From Bacteroidota bacterium (lineage in GTDB: Bacteria; Bacteroidota; Bacteroidia; Bacteroidales; FEN-979), in contig JAPLDH010000077.1 of NCBI GenBank assembly GCA_026391355.1, positions 186,001 to 250,000 on the forward strand: 64,000 nucleotides of DNA. Reading direction: 5' to 3'. The translations under genes were made by a program, and so were the position numbers. How positions within the stretch are numbered: the stretch's first letter is position 1; each line of letters begins with the position of its first letter. Below, piece by piece: positions 1-9,400 of this stretch. Under the pieces are notes generated by a model. That model saw nothing but the letters and a program-made list of their open reading frames with translations, did no database searches and was not told the origin of the DNA.

Positions 1-2
1 AG

Positions 3-1136
3 TTTGTCGGCACTCCGGGTTTCTCCGCCGACAATGCACCATGGACCAGCCTTGCCTTCAGTCCCGACGGTCAGCCCTATGTTGCCTATTCCGATCGCGG
101 ACATGCATGGAAAGCCACCGTGATGAAATTTGACGGCACGAACTGGGTGAACGTAGGAACTCCCGGTTTCTCCGACGGTGAAGTGCTTTACACCAGCCTT
201 GCCTTCAGCCCCGCGGGAGAACCCTGGGTGGCATTCCAGGACTACCCGGATTCGCACGATCCGGTCGTCATGAAATTCAACGGTACTTCATGGGTGAACG
301 TGGGAAGTGCACCCATTTCATTCTACGGCGCCTGGAGTTTAAACCTCGCTTTCAGTCCTTCCGGCATACCCTATGTAGCTTTTTCACAGGACTCCCCTGG
401 TGGTGGCATGGTGGTAAAGTTTGACGGAACCAACTGGACACCGGTAGGTCCCGATATCTTCTCCTACGATGTGGCAGGAGGTACAGACCTTACTGTTAAC
501 CCGGTGAATGGACAGCCTTACGTGACATTTATTGATTTTGCACATTCCTTCAAGGCTTCTGTCATGAGATTTGACGGCGCCAATTGGGTAGATGTCGGGA
601 CAAGGGGCTTCTCGCAGGGGAGCGTGGGCTATCCAACCATTGCATTCAATCCGGGCGGTGAACCCTATGTTGCATACATCGATTTTGGAAATTTCGATAA
701 GGCTTCGGTCATGAAATTCGACGGCACAAATTGGGTGAGTGTCGGAAATGCAGGCTTCTCTGACGGGGTCATCAATTCCCCATTCCTCGTAATGAGCCCC
801 GCCGGTCAACCATATCTCGCTTACGAGGATGTTGAAAATGGCAGGAAGGTAACCGTTAAGTATTTCGGTGCTCCCGCTGGCATCGATGAACCCGGTCAGT
901 TGCCACTCTCCTTCTATCCGAACCCTGCATCGGAATCCCTGACCCTGGACCTGGGAAATATCCCCGGCCATGTAACCTCCGTTAAAATCAACGATATAAA
1001 AGGGGTAAACTTTTTCGAAGAACAAAACTGCAAGGGGAATTTGGTCATTGATGTCGGAAATTATCCCTCCGGGATCTATCTTATTTCTGTTAGATCAGCC
1101 AATGCAAACAACTTTGGCAAATTCTGTAAAAAGTAA
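3..1136 (+). CDS. Secreted repeat protein with T9SS type A sorting domain (5' partial)
   Basis: The frame is open to the left edge, so the true start lies outside the window; the ATG-like start at 120 in the ORF track is internal. The protein is built from units of about 48-50 residues of the form K-A-x-V-M-K-F-D-G-T-N-W-V-x-V-G, then G-F-S-x-G, then L-A-F-S-P-x-G-x-P-Y-V-A-Y. Six or more copies are visible; such units suggest a beta-propeller-like or beta-solenoid surface protein, which is inference. The last ~80 residues (FYPNPASESLTLDL, later YPSGIYLISV, ending in KFCKK) match the type A T9SS sorting domain, so export across the outer membrane and surface anchoring are expected. The same unit recurs in the gene at 1518. 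No enzymatic motif is seen. Confidence 0.8.
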   Translation, partial: FVGTPGFSADNAPWTSLAFSPDGQPYVAYSDRGHAWKATVMKFDGTNWVNVGTPGFSDGEVLYTSLAFSPAGEPWVAFQDYPDSHDPVVMKFNGTSWVNVGSAPISFYGAWSLNLAFSPSGIPYVAFSQDSPGGGMVVKFDGTNWTPVGPDIFSYDVAGGTDLTVNPVNGQPYVTFIDFAHSFKASVMRFDGANWVDVGTRGFSQGSVGYPTIAFNPGGEPYVAYIDFGNFDKASVMKFDGTNWVSVGNAGFSDGVINSPFLVMSPAGQPYLAYEDVENGRKVTVKYFGAPAGIDEPGQLPLSFYPNPASESLTLDLGNIPGHVTSVKINDIKGVNFFEEQNCKGNLVIDVGNYPSGIYLISVRSANANNFGKFCKK

Positions 1137-1141
1137 AAGGT

Positions 1142-1285
1142 ATGAAGAACCTTTTTCTGCTTTCTTCCGGACTCCTGGTGCTGGCAGGTTGTCACAAGAA
1201 TGAGACTACAGTGACATCGCATGTTTTCATTGAGAATACCCAGGTTTATCTCGCAATAAACTCACCCCCGGCCCCCTCTCTTTAA
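1142..1285 (+). pseudogene. Lipoprotein stub ending inside a palindromic repeat
   Basis: A 47-codon frame starts 5 bases after the preceding stop. It encodes a clear lipoprotein signal (MKNLFLLSSGLLVLAGC, lipobox LAGC) followed by about 30 residues. The last residues (PPAPSL) and the stop codon come from the C-rich arm of an inverted repeat at 1272-1300, so the reading frame appears to have been cut off by that element. Too short for the ORF track. It may be a remnant of a longer lipoprotein or a genuine short one; a remnant is more likely because no related coding sequence resumes downstream. Confidence 0.45.
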
Positions 1286-1302
1286 AACAAAGAGAGGGGG
1301 GG
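1272..1302. repeat. C/G-rich inverted repeat, family A
   Basis: CCCCCTCTCTTT and AAAGAGAGGGGG form a perfect 12-bp stem around a 5-base loop (AAAAC). There is no U tract, so it is a poor intrinsic terminator. It resembles the other CCCCTCCC/GGGAGGGG palindromes at 20996, 21875 and 31899 and is probably a dispersed short palindromic element. Confidence 0.7.
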
Positions 1303-1517
1303 ATGATTTCCGTGCCAAGCAGAGTGAAATTCATAATGTCGCTCTATAGTCCTCATCTCAAAATCCGCAAAATAATTCCTAAATTTACGAAGCCAATGAA
1401 AAGCTCCTCAAGGCATGAAACAGGCAGGTGTTAGCTGCAATATAATAAGGAGACCCGGAATAGTCTGGCTCCTTCTGCTTATATTACCATTTTCCTGTTC
1501 GATAACTTCCATATTAA

Positions 1518-2282
1518 ATGAAAATATATATATACCTCTTTGCAGTCCTCATTCCTGGTATTCTTTGTGCCCAAAACACAAGATATCAGCCTTCTCAACT
1601 GGATACAATCTGGAGGAATGTCGGAAATCCCGGCTTTTCTGCCGGACATGCCGGCTGGACAAGTCTTGCCTTCGGTCCTTCAGGTGAACCTTATGTGGCT
1701 TACCAGGATTCAGTTAATTCGAGAAAATCTACTGTCATGCGTTTTAACGGAACGAACTGGGTGAATGTAGTAGATCCCGGTTTCTCTGCCGGAGAAGTAG
1801 ATTATACAAGCCTTGCATTCAGCCCTTCCGGTAAGCCCTATGTAGAATACATGGATCATTTCAACGGCTGGTTTGCAACGGTGATGAAATTTGACACCCT
1901 TTGTTTTGTCGCTCCGGCTGGTCCGATCACAGGCCCCAATCAAGTATGCCAGGGCACTTCCGGATATCTTCATTTGATGAAACCCGGAACCGGAGAGAAC
2001 TGCCTCGTGGTTTATAAGGTCCTGACCCCCAATGGTGACAAGCTCAATGACCGCTGGCTCATTTACTGTATAGAGAATTACCCGGTCAATAAGGTGGAGA
2101 ACTTTAATTATTGGGTAGATTTGGTCTCTTCCATTTCCAACTACGATAATATTACAAAGGTCTGGAACGGGACGGATAAAATCGGTGATGTTGTTCCGGA
2201 CGGAACCTATTATTATCTGATCAGTATAAAGAATGCGCAAACACTCAAGGGTTGGGTGTTTGTGCGGGCGGGATTAAAATGA
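1518..2282 (+). CDS. Secreted repeat protein with gliding-motility-type (T9SS type B) C-terminus, probably rearranged
   Basis: The 254-aa product has a signal peptide (MKIYIYLFAVLIPGILCAQ) and then two copies of the ~48-residue unit seen in the gene at the left edge. Residues ~130-150 start like a PKD/Ig-like linker (PITGPNQVCQGTSG), but the domain breaks off at once into unrelated sequence. The C-terminal ~90 residues (LTPNGDKLND, later PDGTYYYLI and KGWVFVRAG) match the CHU_C / type B sorting domain, with some substitutions in the usual YNRWG region. The abrupt junction suggests an internal deletion that joined the start of one gene to the end of another. The overlapping 90-aa ORF at 1415 is a shadow. 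Confidence 0.65.
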   Translation: MKIYIYLFAVLIPGILCAQNTRYQPSQLDTIWRNVGNPGFSAGHAGWTSLAFGPSGEPYVAYQDSVNSRKSTVMRFNGTNWVNVVDPGFSAGEVDYTSLAFSPSGKPYVEYMDHFNGWFATVMKFDTLCFVAPAGPITGPNQVCQGTSGYLHLMKPGTGENCLVVYKVLTPNGDKLNDRWLIYCIENYPVNKVENFNYWVDLVSSISNYDNITKVWNGTDKIGDVVPDGTYYYLISIKNAQTLKGWVFVRAGLK

Positions 2283-2383
2283 ATCCTGGTAAAATGAATA
2301 AAAATAACGTCCTGTGATCAGCGAACAACTAACAGTGAACAGTTGTATTGTCAAAATTGCTACGGGGTGAATTTTGAGGCAAA

Positions 2384-2412
2384 TTGTTAATGGAGATAAT
2401 TTCTTACCTTTG
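2384..2412 (+). promoter_or_regulatory. Bacteroidota-type promoter of the PurF-like gene
   Basis: TTG at 2384-2386, 18 bases, then TACCTTTG at 2405-2412, matching the Bacteroidota sigma-A pattern TTG-N~19-TAnnTTTG. The start codon at 2439 would have a leader of about 20 bases. Confidence 0.65.
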
Positions 2413-2438
2413 CACCTCCTTTTCTCAACATTTCAGAA

Positions 2439-4340
2439 ATGAGCGATGTTATCAATCATGAGTGCGGTATTGCCCTGATACGTTTGCTAAAACCCCTTGA
2501 ATACTACCTTTCCAAATATGGTACAGCCCTTTACGGGATAAACAAACTTCACCTGTTGATGCAGAAGCAACATAACCGGGGTCAGGACGGCGCCGGTGTC
2601 GCGACCATCAAGTTTGACACGGAACCTGGTCATCAATTCATCAATCGTGTAAGGTCAGATTCAGATACTCCGCTAAAGGATATTTTCCAGACAATTCGTG
2701 GCCGTATTCATGAAATTGGAATCAGGACGCCACAACGGTTATGCGATATCGGCTGGTTGAAAGACAATGTAGATTTTATTGGCGAAATCTATCTCGGTCA
2801 TTTACGGTATGGAACATATGGCAGCAATACCCTTATGAATATACATCCTATTGTAAGAGAGAATAACTGGATCACAAAAAACCTGGTTTTGGCCGGCAAT
2901 TTCAATCTTACCAATGTGGATGAACTTTTTAACAAACTTATTGACCTTGGTCAACACCCTGTTGAAACATCGGATACGATCACGATTCTTGAAAAAATTG
3001 GTCATTTCCTTGATGAGGAAAATGATGAGCTGTATCAGAAATTCAAGGCAGAAGGTTTTCCGAAACGAAAGATCACCGGTCAGATCGGAAAGCACCTTAA
3101 CATTCAGAAGATCCTGCGCAATTCAGCAAAGAATTGGGATGGCGGGTATGTTATTGCCGGGATGGTGGGGCATGGCGATGCTTTTGTAATGCGCGATCCC
3201 AATGGAATTCGTCCAGCCTTTTATTACAATAATGAAGAGGTTGTTGTGGTCACCTCCGAACGTCCTGTCATCCAGACCACGTTCAATGTTCCCTTTGAAT
3301 CAATCGCTGAGATCAAACCAGGTAATGCTCTGATCATTAAGAAAGATGGGACAGTATCCGAGAAGCAGATCAGAAAATCGAATGGGAAAAGGTCTTGTTC
3401 CTTCGAACGGATCTACTTTTCACGGGGAACGGATAAAGAAATCTATACCGAACGTAAGAAACTTGGTAAATTCCTGACACCCGGGATTCTGAAGGAAATT
3501 AATTATGATATCGAAAGCACGGTTTTTTCCTATATACCCAACACTGCTATTGATGCTTATTACGGTCTGATCAAAGAACTTGATATTTTCTGCGACGAGA
3601 TTAAAAAAGACCGGATACTGGAAGCAAAAGACAAACTTACTCCCCAAAAAGTTGATGAAATTCTAAAACTGCGTCCCAGAATAGAGAAAGTCGCAGTAAA
3701 GGACCTGAAACTCAGAACATTTATTGCCCAGGATAGTCAGCGGGACGACCTTGCTGCCCATGTTTACGATATTACCTATGGCAGCATCCGGAAGGGAATT
3801 GATAACCTGGTGGTGCTCGATGATTCAATTGTTCGGGGAACAACGCTTAAACAAAGCATCATCCGGATACTCGACCGGTTAGGACCGAAAAAAATTATCA
3901 TCGCATCTTCCGCTCCGCAAATCCGGTATCCGGACTGCTATGGGATCGATATGGCCAAATTGAATGATTTTATTGCTTTTAAAGCAGCCATTGCCCTCCT
4001 CAAAGAAACCCACCTTGAGGGGATCATTCATGAAGTTTACAGGAAAGCCAAAGAACAACAAGGGATCCCAAAGGAGAAAATGGTGAACTATGTAAAAGAG
4101 ATCTACCAGCCATTTACTCCCGGAAAAATTTCTGAAAAAATTGCTGCATTACTTAAGCCATCAGATATTAATGCTAAAATTTCAATCGTTTTTCAAACGA
4201 TTGAAGATCTCCATGAAGCCATACCGGATCATTCAGGCGATTGGTATTTTACCGGTAATTACCCAACCCCTGGCGGAAATAAAATGGTGAACCGTTCTTT
4301 TATCAATTATATTGAGGGAAGAAACGAAAGGGCTTACTAA
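2439..4340 (+). CDS. Amidophosphoribosyltransferase-family protein (long PurF paralog)
   Basis: At 633 aa it is much longer than classical PurF (~470-500 aa). The class II glutamine amidotransferase half starts with NHECGIALI, putting the nucleophile candidate at Cys9 after a short propeptide; RGQDGAG and GHLRYGTYG are present. The phosphoribosyltransferase half has RDPNGIRP, FERIYFSRG, the PRPP loop VVLDDSIVRGTT (~residues 458-470) and SAPQIRYPDCYGIDM. The C-terminus carries the PTPGG motif. About 70 extra residues sit between FSYIPNTA and the PRPP region, plus an extra segment in the amidotransferase half. PurF makes 5-phosphoribosylamine from PRPP and glutamine in purine synthesis. Long paralogs of this type occur in Bacteroidota beside normal PurF, so the exact substrate is uncertain. 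Its 3' end overlaps the convergent HIT gene by 4 bases. Confidence 0.85.
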   Translation: MSDVINHECGIALIRLLKPLEYYLSKYGTALYGINKLHLLMQKQHNRGQDGAGVATIKFDTEPGHQFINRVRSDSDTPLKDIFQTIRGRIHEIGIRTPQRLCDIGWLKDNVDFIGEIYLGHLRYGTYGSNTLMNIHPIVRENNWITKNLVLAGNFNLTNVDELFNKLIDLGQHPVETSDTITILEKIGHFLDEENDELYQKFKAEGFPKRKITGQIGKHLNIQKILRNSAKNWDGGYVIAGMVGHGDAFVMRDPNGIRPAFYYNNEEVVVVTSERPVIQTTFNVPFESIAEIKPGNALIIKKDGTVSEKQIRKSNGKRSCSFERIYFSRGTDKEIYTERKKLGKFLTPGILKEINYDIESTVFSYIPNTAIDAYYGLIKELDIFCDEIKKDRILEAKDKLTPQKVDEILKLRPRIEKVAVKDLKLRTFIAQDSQRDDLAAHVYDITYGSIRKGIDNLVVLDDSIVRGTTLKQSIIRILDRLGPKKIIIASSAPQIRYPDCYGIDMAKLNDFIAFKAAIALLKETHLEGIIHEVYRKAKEQQGIPKEKMVNYVKEIYQPFTPGKISEKIAALLKPSDINAKISIVFQTIEDLHEAIPDHSGDWYFTGNYPTPGGNKMVNRSFINYIEGRNERAY

Positions 4341-4738
4341 GAGTAATAAAGATTCTCTCTGATCTTCCCTGCAATTTTAATAAACTCCTCCGGTTTCAGT
4401 TTGAGTTTTGGTTTTCTGAAATCAATGTCATAGATGGAGTTTAACGGCACAAGGTGGATGTGTGCATGAGGTACCTCAAGACCGATCACGGCAATTCCGA
4501 TTCTTTTGCATGGTACAGATTTTTCAACTGCCAGGGCTATCCATTTTGCAAAAACGATAAGACTGGCGAGATCATCATCCTGCATGTCAAAAATATAATC
4601 GGTTTGTTTTTTGGGAATTACAAGAGTATGTCCCTCGGTTAGGGGATTTATATCGAGAAATGCGTAATAATGTTCATTTTCAGCAATCTTATAGGAAGGG
4701 ATCTCTCCTGCAATGATCTTTAAAAAAATGCTTTCCAT
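4337..4738 (-). CDS. HIT-family (histidine triad) nucleotide-binding hydrolase
   Basis: The 133-aa protein carries the family signature HAHIHLVPL (His91, His93, His95; the middle His is the expected nucleophile) and the conserved upstream stretch GHTLVIPK. The N-terminus IFLKIIAGEIPSYK is typical of Hint/HinT-like HIT proteins, which hydrolyse purine nucleoside phosphoramidates or AMP-linked substrates. It lies 9 bases after greA and should be its operon partner. The specific substrate cannot be read from the sequence. Confidence 0.9.
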   Translation of the reverse strand: MESIFLKIIAGEIPSYKIAENEHYYAFLDINPLTEGHTLVIPKKQTDYIFDMQDDDLASLIVFAKWIALAVEKSVPCKRIGIAVIGLEVPHAHIHLVPLNSIYDIDFRKPKLKLKPEEFIKIAGKIRENLYYS

Positions 4739-4747
4739 GGATGATGA

Positions 4748-5230
4748 TTATACGGTTTGACGGGATATTTCAATAATTTCAAAAGCGACTTTACCTGCCG
4801 GTACAATTATTTCAACCTGATCACCGATGCATTTCCCCAAAATTCCTTTAGCGATCGGTGAATTTACTGAAATTTTACCCAATTTAACATTTGCTTCATT
4901 CTCTGGTACCAATGTATAGGTGACCGTGCTGTTGTTTTGGGGGTTTTTCAGTTTAACTATAGAGAAGATCAGCACTTTGGAGTAATCAAGTTTTGATTCA
5001 TCAATAAGCCTGGCGTTGCTTATCATTTCCTGCATTTTGGATATTTTCAGCTCAAGCATGGATTGTGCCTCTTTGGCGGCTGCATATTCTGCATTTTCCG
5101 ACAAATCTCCTTTATCCCTTGCCTCTGCTATCTGTTTTGAGATCAGCGGACGTTCAACGGCCACAAGGTTTTGCAATTCTTCCCTAATCTTATGCAAACC
5201 TTCAGGTGTATAATATTTTAACTCCGACAT
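4748..5230 (-). CDS. greA: Transcription elongation factor GreA
   Basis: At 160 aa it has the usual GreA length. The N-terminal coiled coil carries the tip motif ARDKGDLSENAEYAAAKE, whose acidic residues act in RNA polymerase to stimulate cleavage of backtracked transcripts; the C-terminal globular domain includes SPIAKGILGK. The ORF track begins 12 codons upstream, but I choose MSELKYYTPEG: this is the family's normal start, and a TATCTTTG -7 box (5243-5250) lies inside the longer frame. First gene of a greA-HIT operon. Confidence 0.95.
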   Translation of the reverse strand: MSELKYYTPEGLHKIREELQNLVAVERPLISKQIAEARDKGDLSENAEYAAAKEAQSMLELKISKMQEMISNARLIDESKLDYSKVLIFSIVKLKNPQNNSTVTYTLVPENEANVKLGKISVNSPIAKGILGKCIGDQVEIIVPAGKVAFEIIEISRQTV

Positions 5231-5242
5231 ACTTTTCATTTT

Positions 5243-5250
5243 CAAAGATA
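5243..5250 (-). promoter_or_regulatory. Candidate -7 box for greA
   Basis: TATCTTTG on the minus strand fits TAnnTTTG. No TTG occurs at the usual 19-base distance (nearest is 13). It lies 12 bases before the chosen ATG, implying a very short leader. Confidence 0.5.
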
Positions 5251-5259
5251 CTACATAAT

Positions 5260-5285
5260 AAGACAAAAGACCCTATGAAAGGGTC
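5260..5285 (-). terminator. Rho-independent terminator after the PorV-like gene
   Basis: GACCCT/AGGGTC (5269-5274 with 5280-5285) forms a 6-bp stem with a 5-base loop. On the minus strand it is followed by TCTTTTGTCTT. It sits 45 bases after the stop of the gene at 5330 and before the greA promoter, where an operon end is expected. Confidence 0.6.
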
Positions 5286-5329
5286 ATTTTGTCATTAATG
5301 AAAATAAGATTAACTAAACCAGGTAGTAT

Positions 5330-6406
5330 TTAAAAGTTAAGTTTTATACCTACAGAATGAGTTCCTGAGTACAGGTAGGTAGATCTGTAGGAGTATTCTA
5401 TTCCTATTCCGGTTTCTTTTTCTTTATTGAATGGAACTGAAACAGAGAATCCGCTACTGAATCCGCCGAAAACATTTCCACTTTCAGCAACCGTTCCTGC
5501 AAACATCCCATCCTGGTATGTATAACCTGCCCTTATTGAGAAATAGTATTTCAGCGCATACTCAAGCCCAAGTGTAACCTGATCCTTGGTAAAAGAGTTG
5601 GAGGTGAAATTTCCGGCAAGGGTGATTCTGTGCATTTCACTTGCAAGAACATCATAGGAGGCACCAATGCGAAGCGTAGCCGGTAATTCATAACCCTGCG
5701 ACCTTTGTTCAACGGTGAAGAGGTCATTGTCATTACCATGTGTGGCAATTATTCCACGGAATGAAAGGCCATCCCCTGTAAAGCTCATCGGGGTTCCGAC
5801 ATTTTTCAATGCAACGCCAAATTTGATTTGGTCCTTTGCACCTGTTATGTACTGGACCCCTGCATCGAGGGCAATACCCATAGCGCTTGCATTCTCAATA
5901 GATTCGGAAATAAGTTTAATATTCAAACCTCCGTAAATACTGTTGGAGAAAGCTTTTGCATAAGCCAGGTTAATATTGAGGTAGGCTGGCTTAAACACCC
6001 CCTGGTTCCCTTCCGGTGCATTTGTTGTCGTAATATTTATCTCACCGAAATTCATTGACATGATGCTGACTCCCAAAACCCCTTTGTTTTTGCCAAGTTT
6101 CTGAGAAAAACCAAAGGCCATTATACTGATATCGGAGCCCCTGAGCCAGTCTGTATAAGTAAAATTAATCTCAGTCCCTGCGGTGTGGGCCATACCTGCA
6201 ATATTTGAGTACATGGCATCCAATCCCCAAGCATTGGCAGTATTGACGGAACCCCATCCGCTGCTGTTTGCCCAAGGGTTGATCAGTAATTCCGATGCAC
6301 CCGCCTGACCTGACCTGTCTTTATTTCCTGCAGTTGCTTTATCCATAGGAAAAGCGATAAATCCCACTAAGAAAAGAACTATTAAGCAGCTATATAATTT
6401 TTTCAT
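5330..6406 (-). CDS. PorV/PorQ-family outer-membrane beta-barrel protein
   Basis: This 358-aa protein has a signal peptide (MKKLYSCLIVLFLVGF...) and then GASELLINPWANSSGWG, NTANAWGLDAMYSNIAGMA and FGFSQKLGKNKGVLGVSIM, characteristic of the PorV/PorQ (UPF0164) family. It ends in an aromatic beta-strand (GIKLNF), as expected for a barrel inserted by BAM. PorV shuttles T9SS cargo from the translocon to the attachment complex; PorQ acts with PorZ. It is the last gene of the operon with the TonB receptor and the large T9SS protein (50-base gap to the latter), so a role in handling that cargo is plausible. Whether it is PorV itself or a paralog cannot be settled here. Confidence 0.8.
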   Translation of the reverse strand: MKKLYSCLIVLFLVGFIAFPMDKATAGNKDRSGQAGASELLINPWANSSGWGSVNTANAWGLDAMYSNIAGMAHTAGTEINFTYTDWLRGSDISIMAFGFSQKLGKNKGVLGVSIMSMNFGEINITTTNAPEGNQGVFKPAYLNINLAYAKAFSNSIYGGLNIKLISESIENASAMGIALDAGVQYITGAKDQIKFGVALKNVGTPMSFTGDGLSFRGIIATHGNDNDLFTVEQRSQGYELPATLRIGASYDVLASEMHRITLAGNFTSNSFTKDQVTLGLEYALKYYFSIRAGYTYQDGMFAGTVAESGNVFGGFSSGFSVSVPFNKEKETGIGIEYSYRSTYLYSGTHSVGIKLNF

Positions 6407-6457
6407 ATTCTTGAATTTTTACGTTTCTTAAGCTTTTAACTATCCGCATATAAATGA

Positions 6458-9400
6458 TTAGAATGAATTCAAGTCAACAGGTCGCAGAATTCCAAACCAT
6501 TTCACGGTCCTCTCACCAAGTCCTTCCGCTTTGATATGGATCAGATAAACACCACCGGATATCGGAATACCGGCAAAATTCTTCAGATCCCAGTCAAGAG
6601 AAGTTTTAGAGTCAGTATTGATACCATTGATGGATCCCCGGGGTTCGATGATACCCGTTTTATCAACGATGAACTGGCGGATCAATGTACCACTCATATT
6701 GAATATTGTAACGGTGCACTTAGAGGGCAGATTTACTATCTTGATCCGGTTGTCGAGCTGATTCCTTTCGTAGTCGTCATATGCATAATATGGATTTGGA
6801 ACCACATTGACAAGGTCAAGATCGCTTACTGATTTCTGATGTTCATTTTTCGTAGTGGCAATGGTTGATGTGTTGAAGGTGTACATTGGCCAGTTTCCGT
6901 TCAGCGTATCCATCGACTCCTTTGGCAAGTCCAAAGCATAATAACGCTGGTACGGTTTGCTTACCCTGATTTTTATGGTGACCTGGTTGCTGAGCCATGC
7001 TTTCCCTTCCACTGACAGTGGGATTCCTACATACAATGCAGAACCAAATGTATTTGCATGATTAAGCGCAGGATAACCTGACATCATGTTATTTCTGATA
7101 TAGGCGCCCCCATCATAGGCAGGGAAGTTTAGTTTTACGGTATCCTTTGCAGCATCAGCAAATTTCCTGGATCCCATGATGTAAACATATTGTTGTCCCC
7201 CGAAAACCGGGTAGAAGGATGCATCATAGATCCTCGGACTTGGATTCCAGATCATGTCACGGCCTCCATCTTTGACAAGCCATGAATTTTCAGAGAACAT
7301 GATATTCAACCGTTCACCGGTTTCCAGGTTAATTGCATACCCGGGAAACCAGCCCATCCCCGTAGGACTGATAAAATTTGATTTCTTTGTGGAATCGGTA
7401 CTTACTACTCCTGTGTCGCCGTCAATATTCACTGATTTTCCCTTCCGGAAATCAAACTGATTTGCACCACCTTCTGCCAACAGGGCATCAGCGCACATTT
7501 CAATGACTGGGCATCTTGACCATTTGGTCCTATCAGTGGTGATAACAATATCGACACTTGCCAGGTAATCCAACGTTGCAATACCTTTTGAGCGGGTAGG
7601 ATAAGCAGGTCCTTCATTGTAATTCAATTGGTTGGAAGCTGCTGAAAGACCATAAGGGGCCCAGGTTCCACCCTGAATTTTGGCGAAATTCTTGTTTGGG
7701 TCCCAAGGGTTACCGCCTCCCCCTGTTTTCATATCAAAATCATTATATGTTGAAACGTCACCTGCATAGGTACCTGACCTTATCCAGTTCTGGTCGTCAG
7801 TAGGGATATCGCTGTCGGGAACACCACTTAACCATTGTTCATTTTCGTTCTCGTAAATAGCAAGCGGAGCATACAACAAGCCATTATCAGAAAAAACATT
7901 GGTTTTGGAGGTATCCGCTTTATCACCGGCAAACGGAACCTGATGAATATTGAGTGCAATTCCCAAATCAAGGAACAACTGCTCATATGGGAAAATGGTC
8001 GTTGTATCAGAGTTGTACACTCTGTTGGTCGTATTGTCGATTAATTCAAATTTTCCGAATTTGATCTTTTTATTCATGAACAGTGAATTGGCTGGACCGG
8101 TATACATGGGAGCAAATTTAACCGTATAGCTTCCATTTATTACATTGAGCGGGTCGACTACTGTAACATTCAGTGGCCCTGCAGAAGCCTTATAAACAGG
8201 GTTATAGGATATCGGGTAGTCAGCGGTTCCATAAACATTCGTTACAGAGTCGGCCATTGGTTTTGCCAGAATCTCTGCGATGGTTGCATCAGAAAATTCC
8301 AGTGGTATGCCGCCATTTCCCTGACCCTGGATTCGGGTGATGATCGGGCCATCTCCATAATTTGAATTCATTTTGTCCTGAAGGGGAATATGCGGAATTG
8401 CAGTATATACTTTGAGGTTGTTACGTCCTCTTAAATAAGGTAACTTCTGACCATCATAATTATTTGGATTATCCTGCATGTATTGTTTATAATTGTTATA
8501 TGCATAAGCAACTGCCAGATAATAATATTGTTTGTGGTTGATTAGTTTGTTGTCTCCGGTAGCAAACGCATCAATTGTCAGAACAAATGAATGTTTGATT
8601 CCCTTGTTTTCTCCGGCCACTTTAATCGATCCGACATTTCCGTTTAAGGTTTGATCAAAACTCCAGTTTATCAGTGTCGATATTTTATTCTGTACATCAC
8701 ATTGTGCAACCAGTCTTGCTTTACTTGCATCGTCAATATCTGATGAACTTACCGTTGCATCTTTCAACTGGAATAATTGGTATCCTTCGAAATGGTAAAT
8801 GGAGTCATTACGAGGTGTAAGGGTGTCAGGATTGGGGATATTCGGGTCAAATTCAACATATTTTTCCTGGTAGTTACTACCGGCGTCATTGGTTTTCCTG
8901 TTTGAGATATAAATGATCAGTTGTTTATCCATTTCCTGTAAAGTGAGGTCGGGTGCGTTGGGGCCGCTCAATACAGCGAAGCAGTTATCAAACAGTGCCT
9001 GGCATTTATCATCCACAACTCTCAGTAATTCAACAGCATCCATCGGAGTGCCGGACACAGTACGTGCCCAGGGAATACCTACCGTGATATAGTTACAAGC
9101 GCCTGGTTTCAGTGTAAACGGACCGGCTGACTGCATAAAACGGCGGTCCTGCGGTGGGTTTCCTGCAGTTTCTTCAGTCCAGTATTTGGGCCCGTTGGGT
9201 GGCGCTCCGGCTGTTCCCCAGTCGCAAGGATCGGAATCACCGGGAAACATAAAATCACAGTCAGGGCCAAAAGCGTTTGCAGTTCTGTTAGCATTTCCAC
9301 CATAATACATCTTGGTATTGTCTTTCCAGATACCTCTCAGGAAGTTGTAATACTCAGGGGCATATAAAGGGTCAGTCATGTAAGGGGGAACACCGGCATT

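Noticed and set aside
384-1025. 213-aa minus-strand ORF under the left-edge gene
   Set aside because: Antisense shadow of the repeat-coding frame; no signal peptide or domain, while the plus frame has clear repeats and a sorting domain.
1272-1302. Intrinsic terminator
   Set aside because: The stem is strong but there is no U tract on either side, and related palindromes occur in non-terminator positions.
1415-1687. 90-aa ORF ahead of the gene at 1518
   Set aside because: Overlaps the signal-peptide frame in another phase; composition is irregular and no start signal is seen.
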